DNA of 64,000 nt, from contig JAYUGJ010000040.1 of the NCBI GenBank assembly GCA_043738425.1, forward strand, positions 21,250-85,249, in the 5' to 3' direction. Below, one piece after another: positions 26,810-35,094 of the stretch. The notes under the pieces are model-generated. The model had not been told where the DNA came from, searched no databases, and saw only the letters and a list, made by a program, of their open reading frames with translations. The stretch comes from PBB1 sp043738425. Lineage in GTDB: Bacteria > Pseudomonadota > Gammaproteobacteria > Burkholderiales > Burkholderiaceae_C. Numbering within the stretch: the stretch's first letter is position 1; every line of letters starts with the position of its first letter. The position numbers were made by a program, and so were the translations under genes.

Positions 26810-27823
26810 ATGTTGCTGCCCACACCACCCGCTGTGTCAACTGCGGTGTCAAGTTTTGACCCGCATGCGCTGCCGGCGGATTCACCGCCCGCCGAGCCAC
26901 GCCGAACCGACGCCGATCGGCCGGTGGTGCTGGTGGTCGACGACGCCCCCAGCAGCCTCGGCGTGTTGTGCGACACCCTGGAAAGCGCGGGCTACACCGT
27001 GTTGGTGGCCTGCGATGGCGAGACCGCGCTGGCGCGTCTGGAGCTCGTCACGCCCGACGCGATATTGCTCGACGGATTGATGCCCGGTTTGTCGGGCTTC
27101 GACACCTGCCGCCGCATCAAGGACACGCCTGCATGGGCACACGTGCCGGTGATCTTCATGACCGGCATGGCGGAAACCGCCGACGTGGTGGAGGGCTTTG
27201 CCTGTGGCGGCGTCGACTACGTGGTCAAACCACTGCGCGCGCAAGAAGTGCTGGCGCGGCTGCACACCCATGCGCGCAATGCACGCATCAGCCGCATGGC
27301 ACGCGATGCGGTCGACGTGGCCGGTCTCGGTGTGGTGTTGGTTGACGCGCTCGGGCGGGTGGCCTGGCATTCACCGCAGGCCGCGGTGTGGCTGCATTCA
27401 TCGAACGACGGCAACCCCGTTGGCCAGCTGCCTTCGGCGTGGCAATCGGCACTGCGCGCGGCTGCCAATGCAAATGCCAATACAAATACCGATGCCCATC
27501 ACACGCTGTTGGCCCACACCCAGACCACGCCTGCGCTGTCGATACGCAATATGGGCAGCGCCACGCTCGGCGAAACCATGCTGCTGCTCGAGCTGCAGCG
27601 CGAAGGCACGCAGGCGATGTCCCGGCTGGCCCACGCCGCATTGACGCCGCGCGAAACCGAAGTGCTGTCGTGGCTGGCCAAAGGCAAAACCAACCGCGAC
27701 ATCGCAGACATCCTCGGCATGAGCCCGCGCACCGTCAACAAACACCTGGAACATGTGTTCGAAAAGCTCGGCGTTGAAACCCGATCGGCCGCGGCGGCCT
27801 TGGCAAGCGGCCGCTTGCCTTAA
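26810..27823 (+). CDS. Response regulator, REC plus LuxR-type HTH
   Basis: 337 residues from the ATG at 26810, 2 bp after the kinase stop; longer in-frame starts lie inside the kinase gene. The receiver has V-V-D-D-A-P (about residue 42), L-L-D-G-L-M-P with the acceptor Asp, M-T-G-M and V-V-K-P. A middle PAS-like region contains an Asn-Ala repeat (27466-27500). The C-terminal LuxR HTH is clear: L-T-P-R-E-T-E-V-L-S-W-L-A-K-G-K-T-N-R-D-I-A and S-P-R-T-V-N-K-H-L-E-H-V-F-E-K-L-G-V. It is the obvious output of the permease-kinase. Likely targets are the urt-fmd or ami genes, inferred from position only. The last codons run into the palindromic repeat that follows. Confidence 0.93.
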   Translation: MLLPTPPAVSTAVSSFDPHALPADSPPAEPRRTDADRPVVLVVDDAPSSLGVLCDTLESAGYTVLVACDGETALARLELVTPDAILLDGLMPGLSGFDTCRRIKDTPAWAHVPVIFMTGMAETADVVEGFACGGVDYVVKPLRAQEVLARLHTHARNARISRMARDAVDVAGLGVVLVDALGRVAWHSPQAAVWLHSSNDGNPVGQLPSAWQSALRAAANANANTNTDAHHTLLAHTQTTPALSIRNMGSATLGETMLLLELQREGTQAMSRLAHAALTPRETEVLSWLAKGKTNRDIADILGMSPRTVNKHLEHVFEKLGVETRSAAAALASGRLP

Positions 27824-27903
27824 CGGACGTTCAAGCGGCCGCTCGCCTTGACGGACGTTCAAGCGGCCGCTTGCCTCAGTGGACGTCTAAGCGGCCGCTT
27901 GCC
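27802..27903. repeat. Four palindromic repeats (AAGCGGCCGCTT) at 28-bp spacing
   Basis: The 12-bp perfect palindrome AAGCGGCCGCTT starts at 27805, 27861 and 27889, with a one-base variant at 27833, always 28 bp apart. The spacers are near copies (for example ACGGACGTTC). The first copy lies in the last codons of the LuxR regulator and forms an 18-bp palindrome GGCAAGCGGCCGCTTGCC. The array fills the gap between two convergent genes, so it may end both transcripts or bind a protein. Confidence 0.9.
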
Positions 27904-27906
27904 GGG

Positions 27907-28584
27907 TCAGCCTTCGGGCGGCGGCTTGCCCGGGCCGCGATCGCGGCCGGTGAATGACAACACGCCGTCTGCGTGAATGATGGCGCGCGCGATTTCATCG
28001 GTGGTTACCCGTTTGCCCATGGCTTGTTCGCGAATGATTCGGTAGGCCTCGTCGTCGCTGATGTTGCGTGTGCGTACCAGGATGGCCTTGGCATCGCTGA
28101 CCTGGCTGACCGACAACAGTTTTTGTTCGAGCCGCAACACGCGCCGGCGTGCCTCGCGCAGCTCGCCGTGCACATATTTCGCCACCGCCAAGGCCGACAA
28201 AATTCCGGTCGAGCGAACCGGACTCACCAGCACGGCCTGCGCGCGCATTTGCAGCACCGCATCGACGACGGTCGGGTTCTCATAGTTCACTATCGCTATC
28301 ACCGGTGGCGACTGCTCGCCGACCATCCAGCTGCACTTGAAGGCGGCGTGGTCAGGGCGCACCGCGCAAAAAACAGCATCCACCGTGTCGGGTAAATCAG
28401 CCAGCGGCGGCCACATGCTGACCACCTGACAGCCTATGCGCTGCAGTTGCTGCGCCAGCAATTCGCCGTCAGCGTCTTTGGGGTGAAACACCATCACGCG
28501 TGCGTTGCGCAGGTTGCGCAGCACGTCGGGGGTGCCACGCTGTACGCGGCCCGCTACACCGTGGTCGGCACCGTCTCTAATCAT
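27907..28584 (-). CDS. amiR: AmiR-type ANTAR transcription antiterminator
   Basis: 225 residues from the ATG at 28584, overlapping the amiC stop by 8 bp, so translation is coupled. The N-terminal two thirds is a pseudo-receiver like that of AmiR, lacking the acceptor-Asp pattern (V-M-V-F-H-P-K-D-A-D, S-P-V-R-S-T-G-I-L). A coiled-coil helix (R-R-R-V-L-R-L-E-Q-K-L-L) follows, then an ANTAR domain: A-I-L-V-R-T-R-N-I-S-D-D-E-A-Y-R-I-I-R-E-Q-A-M. In Pseudomonas, AmiR binds leader RNA of the amidase operon and prevents termination, and AmiC holds it inactive until amide binds. The amidase leader next door fits this exactly. Confidence 0.93.
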   Translation of the reverse strand: MIRDGADHGVAGRVQRGTPDVLRNLRNARVMVFHPKDADGELLAQQLQRIGCQVVSMWPPLADLPDTVDAVFCAVRPDHAAFKCSWMVGEQSPPVIAIVNYENPTVVDAVLQMRAQAVLVSPVRSTGILSALAVAKYVHGELREARRRVLRLEQKLLSVSQVSDAKAILVRTRNISDDEAYRIIREQAMGKRVTTDEIARAIIHADGVLSFTGRDRGPGKPPPEG

Positions 28585-29740
28585 CGCCGGCCAGCGCTTC
28601 AAGGCGGTGTGCACCGCCGCAATCGGTGGAGTGGTTGACCAAATACGGGTCGGCATCCACCGGGATCGTCGACTGCCAAACGATCTCGAAACGCCCGTTG
28701 GAATCGACGCGGGCGATGCGCGGGTGCAGCCGCGTGTGGTGGCTGACCGGGTCGATGCGCACCCTGCCCTGCGGCGCATCGAACTCACTGCCCAGCAGGT
28801 GCGGCAGCAGCTGCGCAATTTCATCGCTGCCACAGCGCCGCATGGCTTGTGCAAACAAATGCACCTGAAAGTACGCCGCCTCCCAGCACATGTTGGGTTC
28901 GACTTCAGCACCGAACATCGAACGAAAACGCGCCAGGCAATCGCGGTTGTTGCGGCTGTCAATCGTTTGAAAGTAAGCGGCCGCGGTGTAGTGGCCTTCG
29001 GCGATGCGGGTGCCCATCTCGGACACCTCGACCTCGCAGGTGGTCAAGCTGGCAATCGGCGTTCGCGCGGGGTCTATTCCTGCATCCGCGTAAGCCTGGT
29101 AGAGCATGCGCGTGCCCTTGCCCACCACCGTGGAGAAAACAAAATCGGGCTGTTTTTCTTTGATGTCGCGGGCGATCGACACGAAGTCACGTTCGGTCGC
29201 GTCCAGCCGCACGTAACGTTCTTCGACTTTGGAGCCGCCCGGTCGCTCGGAGATGAAATCACTCATGATCCGGTTCGACTCGTACGGGTAGATGTAGTCA
29301 CTGCCGACCAAATACACCCGCGCACCGAAATGCCGCGTCATGTAGTCAGCCAGCTGCGCACTGTTTTGGTTGGGTGCCGCGCCGGTGTAAACAATATTCG
29401 GCGAGTACTCGAACCCTTCGTAAGGCGTCGGGTACATCAGCAGCCGTTGCCATTTTTCGACCGCAGGCAGCACCGCCTTTCGCGTACTCGAAAGGTAGCA
29501 GCCGAAGATCACCTGAACCCGGTCTTCCTGAATCATCTTCTCCGCCATGACGCGGTAATTGCGCGGCACGCACGCGGGGTCGCAGTGGACTGGCTGAATT
29601 TCGCGGCCGCACACGCCACCTGCATCATTGATTTCGCGGATGGCGAATGACGTGCCCAGCCACTGGGCCAGCTCTGCATGCGAGGTAGGGCCTGAGCGTG
29701 AAAACAGCACGCCTACGGGTATGGGATTGGTATTGGCCAC
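28577..29740 (-). CDS. amiC: AmiC-type amide sensor (periplasmic-binding-protein fold, cytoplasmic)
   Basis: 387 residues from a GTG at 29740 with GGAAAGG about 8 bases upstream; another GTG lies at 29779. There is no signal peptide, as expected for AmiC. V-G-V-L-F-S-R-S-G-P-T, C-D-P-A-C-V-P-R-N-Y, V-I-F-G-C-Y-L-S-S-T-R-K-A-V-L-P, M-Y-P-T-P-Y-E-G-F-E-Y-S and L-V-G-S-D-Y-I-Y-P-Y-E-S-N-R match the AmiC/UrtA family. It binds short amides and controls AmiR. Divergent from amiE and overlapping amiR. Confidence 0.93.
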   Translation of the reverse strand: MANTNPIPVGVLFSRSGPTSHAELAQWLGTSFAIREINDAGGVCGREIQPVHCDPACVPRNYRVMAEKMIQEDRVQVIFGCYLSSTRKAVLPAVEKWQRLLMYPTPYEGFEYSPNIVYTGAAPNQNSAQLADYMTRHFGARVYLVGSDYIYPYESNRIMSDFISERPGGSKVEERYVRLDATERDFVSIARDIKEKQPDFVFSTVVGKGTRMLYQAYADAGIDPARTPIASLTTCEVEVSEMGTRIAEGHYTAAAYFQTIDSRNNRDCLARFRSMFGAEVEPNMCWEAAYFQVHLFAQAMRRCGSDEIAQLLPHLLGSEFDAPQGRVRIDPVSHHTRLHPRIARVDSNGRFEIVWQSTIPVDADPYLVNHSTDCGGAHRLEALAGDD

Positions 29741-29827
29741 CGCTCGACCCTTTCCAAATACAAACCAACACAGAACCACGGTGCGGGCTGCACAGCCAAC
29801 GCAGCCTTGGCGGCACCCGAAATCAGC

Positions 29828-29857
29828 TTGACAGCGAACTGCGCGCTGACCTACTCT
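29828..29857 (+). promoter_or_regulatory. Promoter of the amidase operon
   Basis: TTGACA at 29828-29833, 18 bp, then TACTCT at 29852-29857 (a 17-bp spacing gives CTACTC). Transcription would start near 29863 and give an untranslated leader of about 125 nt before amiE. Confidence 0.75.
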
Positions 29858-29862
29858 TCGTT

Positions 29863-29956
29863 AGCAATTTCGCTGCCAACGACAACACCGTCGACTCGGC
29901 AACCTGGCACCAACGCCTGTCATGACCACCTGTGGTCGGACAGGCGTTTTTGTTTT
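29863..29956 (+). promoter_or_regulatory. Amidase leader with intrinsic terminator (antitermination site)
   Basis: The terminator is clear. AACGCCTGTC (29912-29921) pairs perfectly with 29939-29948, with an inner 6-bp stem GACCAC/GTGGTC, and is followed by TTTTTGTTTT. It lies 20 bp before the amiE ribosome site AGGAG (29976-29980). Upstream in the leader are two small hairpins with six-base loops: AGC-AATTTC-GCT (29863-29874) and CGAC-AACACC-GTCG (29880-29893). ANTAR proteins bind paired hexaloop hairpins. Position 1 is A in both, but the G expected at position 4 is absent, so the AmiR site itself is only a proposal. Confidence 0.85.
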
Positions 29957-29986
29957 CCGCCCCCTCATCGAACATAGGAGACCGCA

Positions 29987-31027
29987 ATGATTCACGGAGA
30001 TATCTCAAGCAGTAAGGACTGTGTCGGCGTGGCCGTCGTCAACTACAAAATGCCGCGCCTGCACAACAAGGCCGAAGTGATCGCCAATGCCCGCGCAATC
30101 GCAAAAATGATCGAAGGCATGAAGGTCGGTTTGCCAGGAATGGACCTGGTGGTGTTCCCTGAATACAGCACCCAGGGAATCATGTACGACAGCCAGGAGA
30201 TGTACGAAACCGCGGCACAAGTGCCCGGCGCGGAGACCGAAATATTTGCGCAAGCGTGCCGCAAAGCCAAGGTGTGGGGTGTGTTCTCGCTGACCGGCGA
30301 ACGCCATGAGGAACACCCGAACAAAGCGCCGTACAACACGCTGATCTTGATGAACGACCAAGGCGAGATCGTCCAGAAATACCGCAAGATCATGCCGTGG
30401 GTACCTATCGAAGGTTGGTATCCCGGCAACTGCACTTACGTCAGTGACGGACCGAAGGGCATGAAGATCAGCTTGATCATTTGCGACGACGGCAATTACC
30501 CGGAAATATGGCGTGACTGCGCAATGAAGGGCGCCGAGCTGATCATCCGGTGCCAGGGTTACATGTACCCCGCCAAAGAGCAGCAAATCATGATCTCCAA
30601 AGCCATGGCCTTCGCCAACAACTGCTACGTTGCGGTGTCGAATGCGGCCGGCTTCGACGGCGTGTATTCGTACTTCGGGCACTCGGCATTGATCGGTTTC
30701 GACGGCCGCACGCTGGGCGAATGCGGTGAGGAAGAAATGGGCGTGCAGTACGCCGCGTTGTCGAAAAACCTGATCCGCGATTTCCGCAAAAACGGCCAAA
30801 GCGAAAACCATTTGTTCAAACTGGTGCACCGCGGCTACACCGGTTTGATCAACTCCCGCGAAGGTGACAAAGGTGTGGCAGCCTGCCCGTACGACTTTTA
30901 TGCGAAGTGGATCAGCGACCCCGAGGGCACCCGCACGATGGTCGAGTCGTTCACCCGCTCCACCGTGGGTACAGAAGAGTGCCCGATACCGGGAATTCCA
31001 ACGGCCGACGATTCGGTGCACCGTTGA
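29987..31027 (+). CDS. amiE: Aliphatic amidase
   Basis: 346 residues, the same length as Pseudomonas AmiE. The catalytic triad falls at the canonical positions: Glu59 (F-P-E-Y), Lys134 (Y-R-K-I) and Cys166 (L-I-I-C-D-D-G). It hydrolyses acetamide, propionamide and similar amides to ammonia and acid in the cytoplasm, as a nitrilase-superfamily oligomer. The start is fixed by AGGAG 6 bases upstream. It is controlled by its own leader terminator and by AmiC/AmiR encoded divergently. A MoxR gene and a VWA gene follow. In Pseudomonas the gene after amiE (amiB) also encodes an AAA-type ATPase. Confidence 0.97.
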   Translation: MIHGDISSSKDCVGVAVVNYKMPRLHNKAEVIANARAIAKMIEGMKVGLPGMDLVVFPEYSTQGIMYDSQEMYETAAQVPGAETEIFAQACRKAKVWGVFSLTGERHEEHPNKAPYNTLILMNDQGEIVQKYRKIMPWVPIEGWYPGNCTYVSDGPKGMKISLIICDDGNYPEIWRDCAMKGAELIIRCQGYMYPAKEQQIMISKAMAFANNCYVAVSNAAGFDGVYSYFGHSALIGFDGRTLGECGEEEMGVQYAALSKNLIRDFRKNGQSENHLFKLVHRGYTGLINSREGDKGVAACPYDFYAKWISDPEGTRTMVESFTRSTVGTEECPIPGIPTADDSVHR

Positions 31028-31050
31028 AAGCAGCAGCAGCGCGCGACCCC

Positions 31051-31081
31051 GCGGCTGCGGTGCCATCGGCAACGCAGCCGC
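31051..31081 (+). terminator. Hairpin after amiE
   Basis: GCGGCTGCG (31051-31059) pairs with CGCAGCCGC (31073-31081), and the inner TGCC/GGCA extends the stem. It starts 24 bp past the amiE stop and has no T-run. It may lower read-through into the MoxR-VWA pair or protect the amiE message. Confidence 0.5.
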
Positions 31082-31183
31082 TGCCCTGAACACCAGGCCC
31101 TGACTGAGCCGGCATCACACGGGGTTTTCAACACAGCGACCGCGGTACCGCCGCCTAACTTGCCACGGTTTGATTTCGAAAAC

Positions 31184-32005
31184 ATGTCCGTCCATCCTGT
31201 TGCGCTGCACCCGCTCGAGCAGTTTTTCGTCGAACGCGAGCCGTACTACCGATCGGTAACCGATGAGGTAACTTTGTTCGACGCGGCGTACGCCTTGCGC
31301 ATGCCGCTGATGTTGAAAGGCCCGACCGGTTGCGGCAAGAGCCGCTTTGTCGAACACATGGCGTGGCGGTTGCACCTGCCGTTGATTACGGTGGCCTGCA
31401 ACGAGGACATCACTGCCGGTGACCTGGTGGGACGTTGGCTGCTCGATGCCGACGGCACCCAATGGCAAGACGGGCCGCTGGCACTGGCCGCAAGGCATGG
31501 TGCGATTTGCTACCTCGACGAAATCGTCGAAGCGCGGGCCGACACCACCGTGGTGATCCACCCGCTGTCGGACACCCGCCGCGTGCTGCCGATAGACAAG
31601 CGCAACGAGGTGGTGCGGGCGCACCCCGATTTCCACCTCGTCGTGTCGTACAACCCCGGTTACCAGACCGCAATGAAGGATTTGAAAACCTCCACGCGGC
31701 AGCGATTCGCAGCCATCGAATTCGGCTTTCCCGAAGCGGCTATCGAGGCCGATATCGTCGCCCACGAGTCGGGGCTCGACGCCGCACTGGCAGCCAAGCT
31801 GGTGGCGCTGGGCGAGCGCACCCGCCGACTCAAAGGACATGGTCTGGACGAGGGTGCGTCGACCCGCATGTTGGTGCACGCGGCCTCGTTGATGGCGCGC
31901 GGCATCGATGCGGTCACTGCCTGCCGCATGGCGGTGGTGCTGCCAGTCACGGATGACGCCGACATGGCACAGGCACTCGAGGCCGCGGTCGCTGCATCGT
32001 TCTAA
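31184..32005 (+). CDS. MoxR-type AAA+ ATPase (CbbQ/NorQ-like), copy 1
   Basis: 273 residues from the ATG at 31184; the frame is open from a TTG at 31160. Walker A is G-P-T-G-C-G-K-S (46-53), Walker B is C-Y-L-D-E (109-113), with the sensor motif V-S-Y-N-P-G-Y and the arginine finger region S-T-R-Q-R-F. Closest in pattern to CbbQ, NorQ and NirQ, which work with a VWA partner to activate metalloenzymes such as Rubisco and NO reductase. The VWA partner follows 4 bp later. The client here is not known; the preceding gene is amidase. It is strongly similar to copy 2 at 39645. Confidence 0.93.
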   Translation: MSVHPVALHPLEQFFVEREPYYRSVTDEVTLFDAAYALRMPLMLKGPTGCGKSRFVEHMAWRLHLPLITVACNEDITAGDLVGRWLLDADGTQWQDGPLALAARHGAICYLDEIVEARADTTVVIHPLSDTRRVLPIDKRNEVVRAHPDFHLVVSYNPGYQTAMKDLKTSTRQRFAAIEFGFPEAAIEADIVAHESGLDAALAAKLVALGERTRRLKGHGLDEGASTRMLVHAASLMARGIDAVTACRMAVVLPVTDDADMAQALEAAVAASF

Positions 32006-32009
32006 CCAC

Positions 32010-33869
32010 ATGCTGCTTCGGTCGATCACTGCGCGACACCCGGCCGGTTCTGATCTCGCATCACACCAAGTGCGCCTGTCGCACTGGATGCGCGCGTTGT
32101 TCGATGTCGCGCCCGCGTTGTTGCCGATTGAACCGGGCTTGGCAACCCGTCGGCCGTTCCTGTCGAACCTCGGACTGCATCTGCCCGACGCCACTCGCGG
32201 TGTGCGCGGCACGCTGGCGCATGCATGGTTCGATGCCGCATCGGCACACGCCGCAGCGCACCTGCGGTATTCGACGCATCGCTTCGAGCGCGGTGACTTG
32301 AAGCCGATTCAAATCGCATTGGTGGGCCTGCTGGAAGACGCCCGCATCGAACTGCTGGCTACCGCCGAGTTGCCCGGTCTGCGGCCTGTGTGGCTGCGCT
32401 TTCACACCCGCGAGGTGCTCGACGGCCACGCTTTTCCGGTGTTGATGGTTCGCCTTGCGCGCTGCCTGCTGGACGCGACACACGACGACCCGCACCCGTG
32501 GGTGGGCAAGGCCCGCCGGTTGTTTTTCAACGCAACCGACGGTGGGCGCGCACCGCAATGCCTGCATCCTGCCGCGCTGCGCGAAATCGCCTCGGTACTC
32601 GGCCATGACATCGGCCAAATGCGGTTGCAGTTCAACCACCGCGACTACCTGGTCGAGCCCGCCTACCGAGATGACAACAGCCACCTGTGGCAGCGCAGCG
32701 CGAACACCCCGCCCGAGTGGCAAAACGCAGCCGACGATCTGCCGACGCGAACCGACACGCCACCCCACGCCGATGACGCGGGCGAGGTGACCGGGACAGA
32801 CGCCGAACGTTCAATACCAGCCCGTGCCGATGCCCACGCTGACCTCGGTGCTGATGCCGATGCCGATGCCGATGCCGATGCCAGCGTTTGCGCGCCGTTG
32901 GCGCAGCTGCAATATCCCGAATGGGATCGTCTTGTTGGCGGCTACCGCAGCAACTGGTGCACCGTGCTGGAAAGTCCATCGTTGCCTGGCGACGCCAGCG
33001 ACCTGCGGCGTTGCATCGACCAACACGGCGGGTTGCAAAAGCAGCTCGATCGCGTCGTGCGCGCGGGCCGGCTGCGCGAACCCGTCAGGCTGCGCGCGCA
33101 ACTGCACGGCGACCAGATCGATATCGACGCGGCGGTCAGTGCAGCGGTTGACCGGCGCACACGGCACACACCCTCAGCGAAAGTGCACCAGCGCGTTGAT
33201 CGGCGCGCGCGTGATGTGACCGCGTTGGTGCTGATCGACAGCTCGGCATCGACTGCCGAGGCCCCGCCCAACGCAATCGGCATCGGCATCGGCATCGGCA
33301 ACGGCATCAGCAACGGCAACGCCACCACCACTGGCACCACCATCACCATCACCGGCACCGTGCTGGACCTGGCACGCACCGCTGCGTGGCTCACTGCGTT
33401 GGCGTTGTCGCGTGCCAATGACAGCTGCGCAATCCATGCGTTTGCGTCGAACGGCCGCCATGAGGTGCGTTACCAACGCGCGCTGGACTTCACGCAACCC
33501 GTCGATGCGCAAGCAATGGCACGACTGGCGGGTGTGCGCAGCCAACTGTCGACCCGAATGGGTGCTGCGCTGCGCCACGCAAGCAGCGTCCTGGCGGCAC
33601 AGCCGCAGCGCAAACGGCTGCTGTTGTTGATTACCGATGGCGAGCCGCACGACATCGACATGTGCGACCGGCAGTACCTGATCGACGACGCCCGCCGCGC
33701 GGTGCACGAGGCCAGCCGCTTCGGCCTGACGGTGTTTGGTGTAACGCTGGACCGCGCAGCCGATCGCTACATGCGCACTGTTTTCGGTGCGGCGAATTAC
33801 CGGGTACTCGACTGCGTGGCCTCGCTGCCGAAGGTACTGCAGCAGGTGGTGGCGCGACTGGCGCGCTGA
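32010..33869 (+). CDS. VWA-domain protein (NorD/CbbO-like), copy 1
   Basis: 619 residues from the ATG at 32010. The N-terminal half is helical and typical of NorD/CbbO (A-H-A-A-A-H-L-R-Y, L-V-G-L-L-E-D-A-R-I-E). The C-terminal VWA domain has the MIDAS motif D-S-S-A-S (Asp410), H-A-F-A-S-N-G-R-H-E-V, the T-R-M-G-A-A-L-R-H-A motif of NorD and T-D-G-E-P. Two low-complexity insertions are striking: an Ala-Asp run at about 273-292 and a Gly-Ile/Gly-Asn run at about 421-440, the second directly after the MIDAS motif. The copy-2 paralogue lacks both. The insertion next to MIDAS could affect partner binding. Confidence 0.9.
   Translation: MLLRSITARHPAGSDLASHQVRLSHWMRALFDVAPALLPIEPGLATRRPFLSNLGLHLPDATRGVRGTLAHAWFDAASAHAAAHLRYSTHRFERGDLKPIQIALVGLLEDARIELLATAELPGLRPVWLRFHTREVLDGHAFPVLMVRLARCLLDATHDDPHPWVGKARRLFFNATDGGRAPQCLHPAALREIASVLGHDIGQMRLQFNHRDYLVEPAYRDDNSHLWQRSANTPPEWQNAADDLPTRTDTPPHADDAGEVTGTDAERSIPARADAHADLGADADADADADASVCAPLAQLQYPEWDRLVGGYRSNWCTVLESPSLPGDASDLRRCIDQHGGLQKQLDRVVRAGRLREPVRLRAQLHGDQIDIDAAVSAAVDRRTRHTPSAKVHQRVDRRARDVTALVLIDSSASTAEAPPNAIGIGIGIGNGISNGNATTTGTTITITGTVLDLARTAAWLTALALSRANDSCAIHAFASNGRHEVRYQRALDFTQPVDAQAMARLAGVRSQLSTRMGAALRHASSVLAAQPQRKRLLLLITDGEPHDIDMCDRQYLIDDARRAVHEASRFGLTVFGVTLDRAADRYMRTVFGAANYRVLDCVASLPKVLQQVVARLAR
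32836..32884. repeat. GATGCC array in VWA copy 1 (Ala-Asp run)
   Basis: A 6-bp unit repeated in frame (GATGCC, with GCTGAC/GGTGCT variants at the left) codes alternating Ala and Asp in the linker before the VWA domain. Confidence 0.85.
33270..33330. repeat. GGCATC/GGCAAC array in VWA copy 1 (Gly-Ile/Gly-Asn run)
   Basis: Period-6 units code Gly-Ile and Gly-Asn. The run interrupts the VWA domain between the MIDAS strand and the next helix. Confidence 0.85.
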
Positions 33870-33879
33870 AGGGCCAGCC

Positions 33880-33910
33880 GTTGGTGGCGCACGGGCTGTG
33901 CGCCACCAAC
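33880..33910. terminator. Bidirectional hairpin between VWA copy 1 and the porin
   Basis: GTTGGTGGCGCAC (33880-33892) pairs perfectly with 33898-33910 across a 5-base loop, 10 bp after the VWA stop and 84 bp before the facing porin stop. There is no T-run, but the 13-bp stem between convergent genes is a good terminator candidate. Confidence 0.6.
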
Positions 33911-33993
33911 GTCAGCCCGATCCACACCGCGTACGCATCACGTTGCGCCGCCCGCTGACAGCACCCACGGCGACCGGTGCGAATCAGGTGCGT

Positions 33994-35094
33994 TCAAAAC
34001 GTGTGCGCCAGACCCAAGCCATACAAACGGCGCGCGCCGTACGCCTCGCTGTCGGTTCCATTGAACTGCTGGATGCCGCCGTACAACGCGGTGCGCGTAG
34101 AAAACGAATAGCCGAAAGACGCACCGAAGCGGTTCTGGTTCAGGCTGCGCTGGTTGCCCGGACGGTCAATGCTCGAGCCGGTGAACTGGATGTTGAAGCC
34201 GAACTTTCCATACGGTATTTGCACGCCGATGTTGTAGGCCTCGTGGTCGACGCCCTTACCCGATCCCACGGCAGTCAACTGAGCACCGAAGTCGCTGGTG
34301 TTTTGGTATGCCGCCACTACGGTGGCTATTCCAAAATCGTATTTGCCGCCGACAGTGACCACCTTGTTGTAGCTGCCTGACAGGCCGCCACCTGAGTACT
34401 CCTCGTAAATCAAATCAGCCCCAATCGGCGCGGTGATGTAAGTGACGCCGACTCCGCGGTATTCCGCCACGCGGCTGACGCCGCCAGCTGCGCCGGTGAA
34501 GGCGACCCTTTCCGACAAACCGACGATCGCGCTGCCTTGAAACCCGCTGATAACTGGCGTTTTATAGGTGATGCCGTTGTCGATGCGCCGACCGAAATTT
34601 TGAAAAAACGGCCGGTCGCTGGCCACTTCCTGAAAGATCGACAGCTCGCCGTCAGTCGACACATCGTTGATCGAAATCGCGGCTTCGCGTGTCAGTGTTT
34701 CAAGTCGGCCAAACCGCACGTCGCCCAATGTTTTCGAACCCAGTGCGATGTACGACGTGCGATTGAAAAAACTGCCGCTCGGGTTCGACACGGTGGCGCC
34801 GCCGGCAGCGCCAGTGTCGGCAGACAAACCGGCTTCCAATTGAAAGTACGCACGCAAACCATCACCCAAATCTTCACTGCCTTTCAAACCAATGCGAGAG
34901 GGTCCGACCACACCATCGATCAATTTGATGACGCCTTTACCGCGGCGGCTGCCCGATGCTGCAGACCCTTTTCTGCCTGGATCCACGTACACCAGCGCCT
35001 CGTCGACTCGGCCGTACAAAGTGACCGAAGACTGGGCCCAAGCGCTGCCCGCACAGCCGCACAGTGCGGCAACCAACGCAAACGTTTTCTTCAT
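33994..35094 (-). CDS. Gram-negative trimeric porin (Burkholderiales type)
   Basis: 366 residues. The signal peptide is M-K-K-T-F-A-L-V-A-A-L-C-G...A-W-A-Q (about 20 residues), and the first strand S-S-V-T-L-Y-G-R-V-D-E is the typical opening of beta-proteobacterial porins. G-S-E-D-L-G-D-G-L-R-A-Y-F-Q-L-E and G-D-V-R-F-G-R-L follow, with the C-terminal strand G-L-A-H-T-F ending in Phe. In Methylophilus a porin gene (fmdC) is co-regulated with amide uptake, so this porin may admit amides. That is inference from location between the amidase and tubulin-like units. Confidence 0.93.
   Translation of the reverse strand: MKKTFALVAALCGCAGSAWAQSSVTLYGRVDEALVYVDPGRKGSAASGSRRGKGVIKLIDGVVGPSRIGLKGSEDLGDGLRAYFQLEAGLSADTGAAGGATVSNPSGSFFNRTSYIALGSKTLGDVRFGRLETLTREAAISINDVSTDGELSIFQEVASDRPFFQNFGRRIDNGITYKTPVISGFQGSAIVGLSERVAFTGAAGGVSRVAEYRGVGVTYITAPIGADLIYEEYSGGGLSGSYNKVVTVGGKYDFGIATVVAAYQNTSDFGAQLTAVGSGKGVDHEAYNIGVQIPYGKFGFNIQFTGSSIDRPGNQRSLNQNRFGASFGYSFSTRTALYGGIQQFNGTDSEAYGARRLYGLGLAHTF

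Noticed and set aside
27802..27903. CRISPR array or integron attachment site
   Set aside because: Unit is 28 bp in total with near-identical spacers, and no cas genes or integrase are near.
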